Positions 42,623 through 51,301 of a stretch of DNA of 64,000 bases are shown here, piece by piece; the first letter of the stretch is position 1; the number at the start of each line of letters is the position of its first letter. A program made the translations under genes and the position numbers. Source of the DNA: Bacillota bacterium (GTDB taxonomy: Bacteria > Bacillota > Clostridia > Lachnospirales > Lachnospiraceae); contig JAEWCQ010000010.1 of NCBI GenBank assembly GCA_023390555.1, forward strand, positions 1 through 64,000, written 5' to 3'. The notes beneath the pieces are model-generated. The model was not told the origin of the DNA and searched no databases. It saw only the letters and a program-made list of their open reading frames with translations.

Positions 42623-43338
42623 GTTTGCTTTTCCTCCCATTTTAACATATGTAGTACCACATCAAAAAACAGCCTCTCATCTATCGGCAGGTTCTCTTTT
42701 TTCTCTTTTTTCTCTTCTTTCTCTGCCAGAATATCCATCTTTAGTGCATCCGGTGTAACCCTCACCGCCACACGTCTCATGACATCTCCCGATTCCGCTT
42801 CAATCTGTTCGATCAGAAACACCAGATTATGATATCTCCGTATTGATTCTGCAGCTGCACATTTCTTTGATCTCAGTATTTTTCGATAAAATTCTTCCTC
42901 TTCCATGACTGCCTGATAAAAATATGGCTGCCGTATCTTTTCCCTGAGAATGTCAAGAACCTGACTGCTGCTGACTGTACCAATTCGATAAGAATTGCCG
43001 TCTACTTTGCTCACCTGTAGAACAGTCACTCCTCTCTCACCGGAAAAAAGGCACATATTCTGTGTTTCATCTTTTCCGTTTCGGATGAATAAAACCGTTT
43101 TGGCATCCCGGATCTGATTTAGTTGGAGATCCAAATCTTCTTCCATATGAAAAGTACCTTCTTCACAATCCACAAGACGGCTCTGGTAGAGTCCATTCAT
43201 TGCAAGACAAATATCTTCCGGCTGCATACTAACGGTATCCGCCTGTATCGTATAAGCTTCCTTAATCCCTTTTCCGGCTAATAATATGGCATACTCCGTT
43301 TCATTCAGATAATAGTTTTTGCCGCTCTCATGCTTCAT
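42619..43338 (-). CDS. T7SS-associated protein of unknown function
   Basis: A 239-residue soluble protein that I do not recognise with certainty. It starts KHESGKNYYLNETEYAILLAGKG, has an early helical part, a strand-rich middle (KTVLFIRNGKDETQNMCLF) and ends with a highly charged stretch KEEKKEKKENLPIDE. The general layout (winged-helix-like start, mixed alpha/beta middle) resembles EspG-type chaperones of mycobacterial ESX systems, but this is only an impression. It overlaps both neighbours (the LytTR gene by 11 nt, esaB by 4 nt), so it belongs to the core T7SS operon. Confidence 0.55.
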   Translation of the reverse strand: MKHESGKNYYLNETEYAILLAGKGIKEAYTIQADTVSMQPEDICLAMNGLYQSRLVDCEEGTFHMEEDLDLQLNQIRDAKTVLFIRNGKDETQNMCLFSGERGVTVLQVSKVDGNSYRIGTVSSSQVLDILREKIRQPYFYQAVMEEEEFYRKILRSKKCAAAESIRRYHNLVFLIEQIEAESGDVMRRVAVRVTPDALKMDILAEKEEKKEKKENLPIDERLFFDVVLHMLKWEEKQT

Positions 43339-44044
43339 CCTGCATCACCTCTTTCAAGACTGCCTTATAGCTTCGCGAAAGAGGAATCGTCATATTTCCG
43401 TTCAGCTTAACATAATTGTCCGAATACCGGACTTTTTCAATATATTTTTGATTCACAATATAACTTCTATGGCAACGGACAAATTGAGAGGTAAGTCCCT
43501 CAGCCAGATGGTCTATGGTTTCGGTAATCGCATATTCCACATTACTTAGCCGTGCATAAACCTGTTTTTCTCTGGCTTCAAAATAAATAATTTTATGATA
43601 TGGAAGCTTTATTTTTTCACCTTTTCTTTCTTCACAATAGCAATCGTCTTCTTGCACTTTGTTCTGACTAAGCTGGAAAAATGTGGCGAGTGTCGAAAGA
43701 ACCGCCTGTCTTTTTAACGGTTTTAATAATAAAGAGATTGCCCTCACCTGTGGATTCAGGTAAAGTGTCGGCGAGATCTTTTTATTTGAGATGATCAGTA
43801 TCTCCACATCCGGGTAATAGCGGCGCAAATTGACGGCTGCCTGTATTCCCCATTCCAAAGTAATATCCACCAATGCCACATCCGGCCTTGTTTCATGCTT
43901 TAAAATTGTTTCGAATTCTTCTTCTCTGCTCCAGTTCATGATAAAAAGCTTTTCATCACTGACCTGCGCCATTATTTCTCTGGAGATTTCGACCAGCATC
44001 TTAGTATCTTCTTCATCACTATCTGATACCAGTATCGAATTCAT
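43328..44044 (-). CDS. LytTR-family response regulator
   Basis: A 238-residue two-domain regulator. The receiver (about 1-125) has acidic residues in SDSDEED, phospho-acceptor Asp in VALVDITLEWG and Lys in SLLLKPLKRQ. The LytTR DNA-binding domain (about 140-235) has KIIYFEAREKQVYARL and FVRCHRSYIVNQKYIEKV. No histidine kinase gene is in the window. Location five bases after essC inside the core operon suggests it controls transcription of the island or is coupled to the secretion machine; the Thr kinase is an alternative input. Confidence 0.9.
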   Translation of the reverse strand: MNSILVSDSDEEDTKMLVEISREIMAQVSDEKLFIMNWSREEEFETILKHETRPDVALVDITLEWGIQAAVNLRRYYPDVEILIISNKKISPTLYLNPQVRAISLLLKPLKRQAVLSTLATFFQLSQNKVQEDDCYCEERKGEKIKLPYHKIIYFEAREKQVYARLSNVEYAITETIDHLAEGLTSQFVRCHRSYIVNQKYIEKVRYSDNYVKLNGNMTIPLSRSYKAVLKEVMQDEA

Positions 44045-44049
44045 AGCTT

Positions 44050-47000
44050 CTACCTCCTAGCTAATGGTACAATAATTTTTCTTATGTCCGAACTCATGAC
44101 CCCTGCGGTATAACCGATTCCCGGTTTTAATACCTCCGCCTGCTCCTGATAAGGAACAGAGTCATAATTAAAGATACGGTTCTCCCCTACGTTTCCTCCA
44201 AAGTGTATTCCAGTCTTTTGGGAAACAAATAATTCATACAGATCATAATGACTGATATCGGATGCCTCATCCAGTTTGACTTCTGCGATAAAGTAAATAT
44301 TATGCAGTCTTCCCTTCTCAATAATATTTTCAAGGAAACCTTTCATATCATACTCTGTGTCATAAACCAATCCCGCAAACCATGCAAAGTCTGATATAAA
44401 TATAAACATCGCCTTTTCTTCACTCATCCGCTTGAAGATTTCCGTCTCTTCTACATCATCATTGATCAGACCGCCTTTGATCTTATTCCTTCTTACAAAC
44501 TCCGGCAGCAGCTCACTGAAATAATGAAAGATACTTTCCTCATTATCTGCATAGGTGATACCCGGCTTTTCCTGGTAACTGCGAAGATAATGCCCCGGTC
44601 CGTCTATGATACAGATATCCGCCTCTTTATCCATTGCTGCCTGAAGAACGACCTTCAGATAATTCTTTTTCCCCGATCTTGCAAATCCCGTAATCAGATA
44701 GCAATATGTTTCTCTTAAATCTATTCCATACAGTAAAGCATCTTCCTTCCGATAGCCCACCGGCAAGTAGTAAATACTGTCACGCAGCTTTGCATAATCT
44801 TCCAGCATCGAAAACTCGGACCATACCGGTTTTTCCGGTATCTCCGGTATCTGCTTCGCCCGCTTTCCGTTCCATGACTGATTCATGCAGTCACATACAT
44901 CTGAGATCCGTTCGATTCTCTGGTAATCATCTGATGCTTCCAATGACAGAGCTGTCTGATATTCCAAAATCTGAGATCCGCAAGCCGCCATTCCTCTTCC
45001 CTTTATCCCGGGCTCTGGCATGACATCAATCTGCATTGTATGTAAAATATCGCAATAGGCATATTTATCCTGCAATTCCAGGCAGATATTCTGTTTTATA
45101 TTCTCTGCCATACGTGAAGGCACGTCCGCCATAGAAATGCCGCCGCCGCTCACCAGGAGATAGATACCATGACTGACGCCCTCTTTTGACAACGCTATCA
45201 GGAAATCGGTATATGCCTCTCCCGTCTTTTCGCTAAATGCACCAAAGTTATCTATGATTACCATAATAGCAGGCATTGTCACTCCATGTACCTGCACATA
45301 CTGGCTGTAATTACCGCCACGAAAGACCTTTTTCCGTTCATTCAGTATATCTTTGATCATGACAAAGAATTTGGAGATCTTTTCATAATCGCCCTCATAC
45401 ATGATTCCTCCGAAATGAGGCGATTTTTCAAACGCGGACATCATCTTGCTGCTGAAATCAATCGCATAAAAATTGATATATTCCGGACTATACTTAGACA
45501 TCAGCGCATAGACAATTGTCTGCAATGATGTGCTTTTTCCGCTGATAACCATTCCATAGACTGCCAGATTTCCATCTTCTGCAAAATTAATATGCATTGG
45601 CATCTGCGCCTGATTCTGCGGATCATCATAGCGCCCGATCACAATGTCCAGCGTCCAATTGTCTTTTAATACCGACCACTGACCGTCTACAAAACGACAT
45701 CCTGTATGTTCCGTAAATTCTTCCAGATACAGATTAGCTGGAAGTACCGGCATCCACAGCTGTATTTTATGGTTATACCCGTTTTCCGGAGCTATTTTTC
45801 CCAAATACTCTATGACAGCATCTAACTGTGTTTTTTCCTTTGCCTGAGGCAGTTTTACCTTTTTTACGGCAGAAAGTTTCAGAATTACTTTAATGCAATC
45901 CTCCTCGTATCCTGCGGCTTCCTGAAAAAGATGGATAAAGTCCTCCAGTCGTGCCGTGTTATAGGAACTTACACCGTAATCAATTTTTTTCTCTGTAAAA
46001 ATCTGATAGATGCAATCAATGACTGCCTGCATTTTGGATTTCTTCTCCTCGCACTCCTCCAGTGCAATCTGAGTTCTCTCTAAGGCGGTATCCAGTGTTT
46101 TTGCCACTACACGCAGCCATTCAAAAAGAATTTTCTCCTTCTTGGATATTTTTGCATAGCTTCCCGCCATATCGACCTTACCCGTAAGTGTGTATATGGT
46201 GGCTATGTCTGTCTTTGCTGCTTCATCGTCCTCTTCATATGCAGCTCCGCTGAATCCGGACTGAAACAGTTCAAATACTTCATCATTACCTACCTGTAAA
46301 TAACTTCTTCCCGCCTGCGTAATGTATGCGGCATCCGGTTTGTGGAGCATGTCCATACTATCCTGCTTATCCTGTACTCTCAGACAGAGCTTGAACTTGG
46401 AATTACTCCAGATATTGTCATCTACGGTACCGCTTGGTTTCTGAGTTGCCAGTATCAAATGCACACCCAGTGAACGGCCGACCTGCGCAACACTGATCAG
46501 TTCCCTCATGAAATCCGGTTCTTCTCTCTTTAATTCTGCAAATTCATCGATGATGATAAACAGATGCGGAATCGGAACGGATGCTTCTTTATTTTTATAA
46601 AGCTTTGTGTAAAGATTGATGTTATTCACACCGGATTCATTAAATATCCGCTGCCTTCTGCGGTTTTCACTTTTTATGGAGACCATTGCACGGTGCACCT
46701 GATTTCCGGACAGGTTGGATATCGAACCAATCAGATGCGGCAATCCGTTAAACAGATTTGCCATTCCACCACCTTTATAGTCGATAATGAAATAACCAAT
46801 ATCATCCGGGCTGTAATTAATTGCCAGAGAAAGCATATAGGTCTGAAGTGTTTCTGATTTACCGGAACCGGTTGTTCCTGCGACAAGTCCATGCGGTCCA
46901 TGGTATTTTTCATGCAGATCCAAGTGGCAGGGTACGCCACCTGCTTTCTGCCCGATGATGCCCTTTATGTTTTCATAGATTCGGTTTTTCCTCCACCGAT

Positions 47001-49017
47001 CCACAACCTCCAGATCGTTTAATCGAGACGCCTCAAACATCTCCATAAAGGTCAGAGAAGACGGAATGTCTCCTCCTGTTTCGACTTCTTTGACATAGTA
47101 GTTGGAAAGCTTTCTCGCAAAGTGGTCGAGCTCCGCATCCGCAGCCTGGTCGAAAGCAATATCAATCCGGTTGTCCTTTTGTGCAGACATGTTGTAAACT
47201 CCTTGATAAATCTCATCATTCTGAATAATCACTTCGCAGGAGTTCGGAAGATTTTCGACCGCTTCCGACAGTACGAGGGTTGTCAGACCGTAATTTTTAC
47301 TGTTGTCATACACATACTTTGATATCAGTTCTCCATCCATCAGTTCCGGATTAATCAAAAACAGGATAAAATATGGCTTGCAGACATTCTCCCCCTTGCT
47401 TGCTCCTGTCTCATCTCTATGACGGAAAACTTTTGTCATTTCATAAAATACATCACTTGCTTCGCTCTTATCCGATGCAACGTATCGAATCTTCTTATCC
47501 TCCGACCATACATGCGGCAGCCATTTTGCAAATTCCCAGTGTTCCTGGTTTGCAGCATCCTGTGCCTGATATACATACACCAGCTTTACATCCGTATAGC
47601 AGTTATTGGCAGCAATCTGAGCAGAAAGATTTTTTACCACTTCAATTGCTCCCTTACAATATTCCCCTCCGACAATACCAAGCAGACGATTTTTCAATAA
47701 ATCGATACAAATCGGGACATCAAATAACGTCTGAAAATTCTCTTTTATAATGCGGGGCTTTTCTTCCAGACTGTCTTCCAGCAGAGTGAATTTCTTTGGT
47801 GCGCAGGTGACCGGTACCTGAAACGGCAGATTTCCGATTCCCAGCCTTGGATATAGAAAATCTTCATGACGGGAATTACGATTCCATAACTTGCTGGTCT
47901 GGTTTACATAGTCAATACAATCACCTGTACTTTCGTACATGTTATGCATGGCCTGAATGTTTTTATCATATTTTTGTTTTACTTCTTCTGCTTTCTGCTG
48001 CAGATATCTTCCGTATGCCTCAAACCGGTGAAGTTCATTTTCACGATCTTCCTTTGCCTGTGTACGAATGTTGACCAATGCCCATACAATTCCAAGAATT
48101 GCAGAACTGCCCGCCATAATTAAACCCGAATACATGCTCAGACCTGAGGATGACTTTCCGGATATCATAAGAACACACCCCAGCAGCATTGGAAGTGCCA
48201 TCGTAAAGGATGGGCCGATCGTCATAAGCATAGATTGCTTTTTCGCCTTGGCAAGTGCCGGCGGCGGCTCAATTTCCACTTCATCTGTTTCTATTTTTTC
48301 TATATTTCGGGGCGCCCTGTGCAGCAAAATACGACAATCCTGATCTGCGACATGATGTGTTGGCGTTTTTTCAGTAATGTCTGAAACGATTTGCTCCATA
48401 TCCGGTATCGCTTCTTTTACCCTTACCATATCTTCCGGCATGTCAATTGCCAGAATATCCCCGAGATATACCATATGAAGTCCGATGATATTGATAAAGT
48501 CACCAAATACAAGCTGCCTGCTGTCATGCACAGACTGTGAATTGACATAGATTCCATTCACGCTTTTATTTTGAATGATCCAGCCCTCCGCATTTTTTGT
48601 CATGACCGCGTGTTCTCTGGACACCAGACCTGCATAAGAATAACAGATATCATTCGTATCGTTTTTACCAATATGGATATTGGACTGATCCCGAATCGAG
48701 AATTTTCGAAAGACATAGAATACCTGATCTGTCTTCCGAATTACAATCGATATAATCTCCTTGTCTGTATATACTTTAAGAACATCTTTATCCTGAAGAT
48801 TATTTCTTTCATAATTGCTGTTGTCTTTTATGATACTGTATGCATGATCTTCCATAAACTGCCATTCATCATTAATGATTTCCAGCCGCAGTACAAGATC
48901 CTTATTCAGCCCATAAAGATTTTTATGTAGAATCATCGTATAATCTGAATTATTTATCATTGGCAGACGTATTTCACGAAATGCCGTATTGGTGTAAACA
49001 GACAATATCACTGCCAT
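44050..49017 (-). CDS. essC: EssC-type FtsK/SpoIIIE ATPase, T7SS motor
   Basis: About 1,655 residues. Order: two FHA-like beta-sandwich regions (about 1-90 and 100-190; FHA core NIHIGKNDTNDICYS and GLVSREHAV), two membrane helices (about 270-320), then three ATPase domains. D1 (about 700-900) is canonical: GTTGSGKSETLQ at 717 and IIIDEFAEL. D2 has VISGKSTS at 1158 but IIIDNFG in Walker B (Asn for Glu). D3 has GFARSGKKNY at 1447 and FISDFAWF, also degenerate. It energises secretion of WXG100 proteins and partner toxins. Start ATG at 49017 chosen over an upstream GTG. Confidence 0.95.
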   Translation of the reverse strand: MAVILSVYTNTAFREIRLPMINNSDYTMILHKNLYGLNKDLVLRLEIINDEWQFMEDHAYSIIKDNSNYERNNLQDKDVLKVYTDKEIISIVIRKTDQVFYVFRKFSIRDQSNIHIGKNDTNDICYSYAGLVSREHAVMTKNAEGWIIQNKSVNGIYVNSQSVHDSRQLVFGDFINIIGLHMVYLGDILAIDMPEDMVRVKEAIPDMEQIVSDITEKTPTHHVADQDCRILLHRAPRNIEKIETDEVEIEPPPALAKAKKQSMLMTIGPSFTMALPMLLGCVLMISGKSSSGLSMYSGLIMAGSSAILGIVWALVNIRTQAKEDRENELHRFEAYGRYLQQKAEEVKQKYDKNIQAMHNMYESTGDCIDYVNQTSKLWNRNSRHEDFLYPRLGIGNLPFQVPVTCAPKKFTLLEDSLEEKPRIIKENFQTLFDVPICIDLLKNRLLGIVGGEYCKGAIEVVKNLSAQIAANNCYTDVKLVYVYQAQDAANQEHWEFAKWLPHVWSEDKKIRYVASDKSEASDVFYEMTKVFRHRDETGASKGENVCKPYFILFLINPELMDGELISKYVYDNSKNYGLTTLVLSEAVENLPNSCEVIIQNDEIYQGVYNMSAQKDNRIDIAFDQAADAELDHFARKLSNYYVKEVETGGDIPSSLTFMEMFEASRLNDLEVVDRWRKNRIYENIKGIIGQKAGGVPCHLDLHEKYHGPHGLVAGTTGSGKSETLQTYMLSLAINYSPDDIGYFIIDYKGGGMANLFNGLPHLIGSISNLSGNQVHRAMVSIKSENRRRQRIFNESGVNNINLYTKLYKNKEASVPIPHLFIIIDEFAELKREEPDFMRELISVAQVGRSLGVHLILATQKPSGTVDDNIWSNSKFKLCLRVQDKQDSMDMLHKPDAAYITQAGRSYLQVGNDEVFELFQSGFSGAAYEEDDEAAKTDIATIYTLTGKVDMAGSYAKISKKEKILFEWLRVVAKTLDTALERTQIALEECEEKKSKMQAVIDCIYQIFTEKKIDYGVSSYNTARLEDFIHLFQEAAGYEEDCIKVILKLSAVKKVKLPQAKEKTQLDAVIEYLGKIAPENGYNHKIQLWMPVLPANLYLEEFTEHTGCRFVDGQWSVLKDNWTLDIVIGRYDDPQNQAQMPMHINFAEDGNLAVYGMVISGKSTSLQTIVYALMSKYSPEYINFYAIDFSSKMMSAFEKSPHFGGIMYEGDYEKISKFFVMIKDILNERKKVFRGGNYSQYVQVHGVTMPAIMVIIDNFGAFSEKTGEAYTDFLIALSKEGVSHGIYLLVSGGGISMADVPSRMAENIKQNICLELQDKYAYCDILHTMQIDVMPEPGIKGRGMAACGSQILEYQTALSLEASDDYQRIERISDVCDCMNQSWNGKRAKQIPEIPEKPVWSEFSMLEDYAKLRDSIYYLPVGYRKEDALLYGIDLRETYCYLITGFARSGKKNYLKVVLQAAMDKEADICIIDGPGHYLRSYQEKPGITYADNEESIFHYFSELLPEFVRRNKIKGGLINDDVEETEIFKRMSEEKAMFIFISDFAWFAGLVYDTEYDMKGFLENIIEKGRLHNIYFIAEVKLDEASDISHYDLYELFVSQKTGIHFGGNVGENRIFNYDSVPYQEQAEVLKPGIGYTAGVMSSDIRKIIVPLARR

Positions 49018-49035
49018 AACTCCCACTCTCCCAGT

Positions 49036-49617
49036 TTATATAATTGTAAAATGCAATGTTGTATTCCCAACGTTAATTTTATCTTTTGCACAGATCAGAA
49101 CTGCCTCCTGTGCAAGTGTATAACTTTTTTTCTGGTGATATAATGTGACCGGCACAGAGGTATCCAGATTCTTCAGAAAAAGTGATCTTTCTGACCGGAT
49201 CAGCATAAGCTGATGTTCTGTTATCCCTGCATCGTTCAATATGATTTTATTTGTATCGTCTTTTCCTATTTCTACCTGATCGTACACATGAATCATATAT
49301 TTTTTTGTGACCAGCGCACTTTTTTCTTCAATCTGTACACTGATGTAATCCTTTTCTGTTTCACAGGCAGGTGCCTTTTCCTCATGGTAAACAACATCGT
49401 ATGCATTGTTCGCCACCTCATTGTTTAGCTGCTTCTCGTACTTGCTGTTTTTTAAGGACGTGTCCAGATTTTCTTCACGTATGCGGTCTTTTTGCAGAGA
49501 CAGCATCTCTTTTGCTTTTTTGTTTTTATGTCTCAGGCAGAACACTGTAATTACCAATCCGATTAAAATCAGTATTTCATAACCTAAAATTGCCTTATCC
49601 GATAATAGCACTGTCAT
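49036..49617 (-). CDS. Membrane-anchored FHA-domain protein
   Basis: About 193 residues. Membrane helix at about 10-30 (GYEILILIGLVITVFCL) followed by a basic cytoplasmic linker and a C-terminal FHA domain (about 95-193): VEIGKDDTNKIILNDAGITEHQLML then SLFLKNLDTSVPVTLY. FHA domains bind phosphothreonine peptides; the classical SxxH is replaced here by ITEHQ, so binding may be altered. GAGG lies eight nt before ATG 49617. It sits between essC and the protease-FHA gene; the three neighbouring FHA modules look designed to read the output of the nearby kinase. Confidence 0.82.
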   Translation of the reverse strand: MTVLLSDKAILGYEILILIGLVITVFCLRHKNKKAKEMLSLQKDRIREENLDTSLKNSKYEKQLNNEVANNAYDVVYHEEKAPACETEKDYISVQIEEKSALVTKKYMIHVYDQVEIGKDDTNKIILNDAGITEHQLMLIRSERSLFLKNLDTSVPVTLYHQKKSYTLAQEAVLICAKDKINVGNTTLHFTII

Positions 49618-49645
49618 CTCAAACCTCACACATGCAATTCTTCAT

Positions 49646-51301
49646 CTAGATATTATGGAAAGAAAATTCTTCATTGGACAGACGAATCGTATCGCCTTCT
49701 TTCAATTCAAATTCCTCTCCTGCCATCAAAATCTTTCCATTTAAATAAGTATAATTTGTAGACTGCAAATCAGAAACACAATAAGCCATCCCCTTTTTTT
49801 CAATCTTGGCATGGCATCTGCTGACAGAAGGATTATCATTGATACAGTAATTCACTCTTCCCCTGTCTTTTCCCAATATAAATTCCGTTGCATTTAACAT
49901 AATTTTTTCCGTATTGCTGCTCCGGATCAGATAAGCATTTCCAATACTTCCGGAAAGCCCCAGCACCACAGTTCCTTCTTCTACCTTTCCGGCATTTAAT
50001 ACCGTGGTCTCCTGAAATGTTTCCTGTTTTGCGGATAAAGGAGTAAGCCCTCCACTGTTCCTTGGCTTTGGAATGGCAATCTTATCCTGCGCCGTTGCTT
50101 CATTCAGTGTTATTAACCTGTCCTTCTCCTGTTTTTTCCAGAGAATTCCCTTTAATTTCAGAATATACAAGACAAGCGATCCCACAATAATCAGAAAAAC
50201 AGCAGTTATTACACCTATGAGAACCCAATTTACATGACTTTTTTCCACTAATCCATCTTTCGCGGCTTTCATCTGTTCCACCGCAGCGTCAATCTCTTCC
50301 TGCGTAGCTGTCTTATCCGTCTTTATGTTTTGGGCACTATCCAGTGCAGTCTCCAATTCCTGAAAACTCTCAGACGTATAATCATTTTTATTCAGCATAC
50401 CAAGGCTTACCATATAACTGTCCAGCAATCCGGTATCGGTGTCTGTCAGTACATCTTCCGTGCTTCCGGGACTTGGTTCAGATACTGAGACCAACCCGGA
50501 TTCCTGATAGGTAATCTCGCAGCTGTCCAACAGCTTCTTCACCTCATTAATAGCAAGCGATTCATAGGTTCCTGTTCCTCCATCCGAACGAAACACATTG
50601 ATTCCAATTACATTTCCATCCGCATCCACGGTAGGGCCGCCGGAATTTCCTGCCGATATCGGCGCAGTGTGCCCAATATAAGCCAGATCTGCCTCCTGCT
50701 GCACACCATTTAAAACACCCTGTTGTGACAGCAGATCACTTTGTGACAGCAGAGGCGTCTCTTCTGCATTCATGGCTGCCACATCACGATATCCAAGTGT
50801 ATAGATCTCTGAGATATTATCCAGATTGTCACTGTCACCCAATACGGCAGTGGAACGATTGATGGTATCATTGAGATCCAGGATACCCAAATCCATTGTT
50901 TTGCTGCTGTATTCATTTACCGTTGTGCTGATGACGACATCCTGCACCAACACAACGCCCACCTGATATGCAATCTCATCCGCTTCCTGGGAAGACTGAA
51001 AACTGACCTTCTTCCCAAGTACATCACTCAGATATGCGGCAGCAGCTGTTTCCTCTTCATCCGTAAGTGTAATCAGATGATAATTTGTCAGTACTTCTTT
51101 TTTATTTACCAGAAACCCGCTTCCGCTTTTTAGAACATATATATTTCCCTGATCGTCCACATACTCCACAACAACCTGTACTACACTGTCTTTTGCCGCA
51201 TCCATCTGGTTTGCTTCTGCTGCATGTACCTGCTTTACCGGCAGGAGCAGAAACAAGATCCCCAAAAACAATAGTCCGATCTGTTTTCTTACTCCGCTCA
51301 T
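49646..51301 (-). CDS. Secreted trypsin-like protease, membrane-anchored, with cytoplasmic FHA domain
   Basis: 551 residues from ATG 51301, which follows GGAGGATAAA and overlaps the previous stop (ATGA). Signal segment (QIGLLFLGILFLLLPVKQVHA), S1-type protease domain (about 30-260) with His75 in LTNYHLIT, Asp137 in KTMDLGILD and Ser220 in ISAGNSGGPTVDADG, a helical FIVAR-like spacer, membrane helix (about 350-372), a linker with ETTVLN and GTVVLG, and a C-terminal FHA domain with VSRCHAK. Cell-surface proteolysis is thus physically linked to intracellular phosphothreonine recognition. Comparable in idea to MycP of mycobacterial ESX, but a different protease family. Confidence 0.88.
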   Translation of the reverse strand: MSGVRKQIGLLFLGILFLLLPVKQVHAAEANQMDAAKDSVVQVVVEYVDDQGNIYVLKSGSGFLVNKKEVLTNYHLITLTDEEETAAAAYLSDVLGKKVSFQSSQEADEIAYQVGVVLVQDVVISTTVNEYSSKTMDLGILDLNDTINRSTAVLGDSDNLDNISEIYTLGYRDVAAMNAEETPLLSQSDLLSQQGVLNGVQQEADLAYIGHTAPISAGNSGGPTVDADGNVIGINVFRSDGGTGTYESLAINEVKKLLDSCEITYQESGLVSVSEPSPGSTEDVLTDTDTGLLDSYMVSLGMLNKNDYTSESFQELETALDSAQNIKTDKTATQEEIDAAVEQMKAAKDGLVEKSHVNWVLIGVITAVFLIIVGSLVLYILKLKGILWKKQEKDRLITLNEATAQDKIAIPKPRNSGGLTPLSAKQETFQETTVLNAGKVEEGTVVLGLSGSIGNAYLIRSSNTEKIMLNATEFILGKDRGRVNYCINDNPSVSRCHAKIEKKGMAYCVSDLQSTNYTYLNGKILMAGEEFELKEGDTIRLSNEEFSFHNI

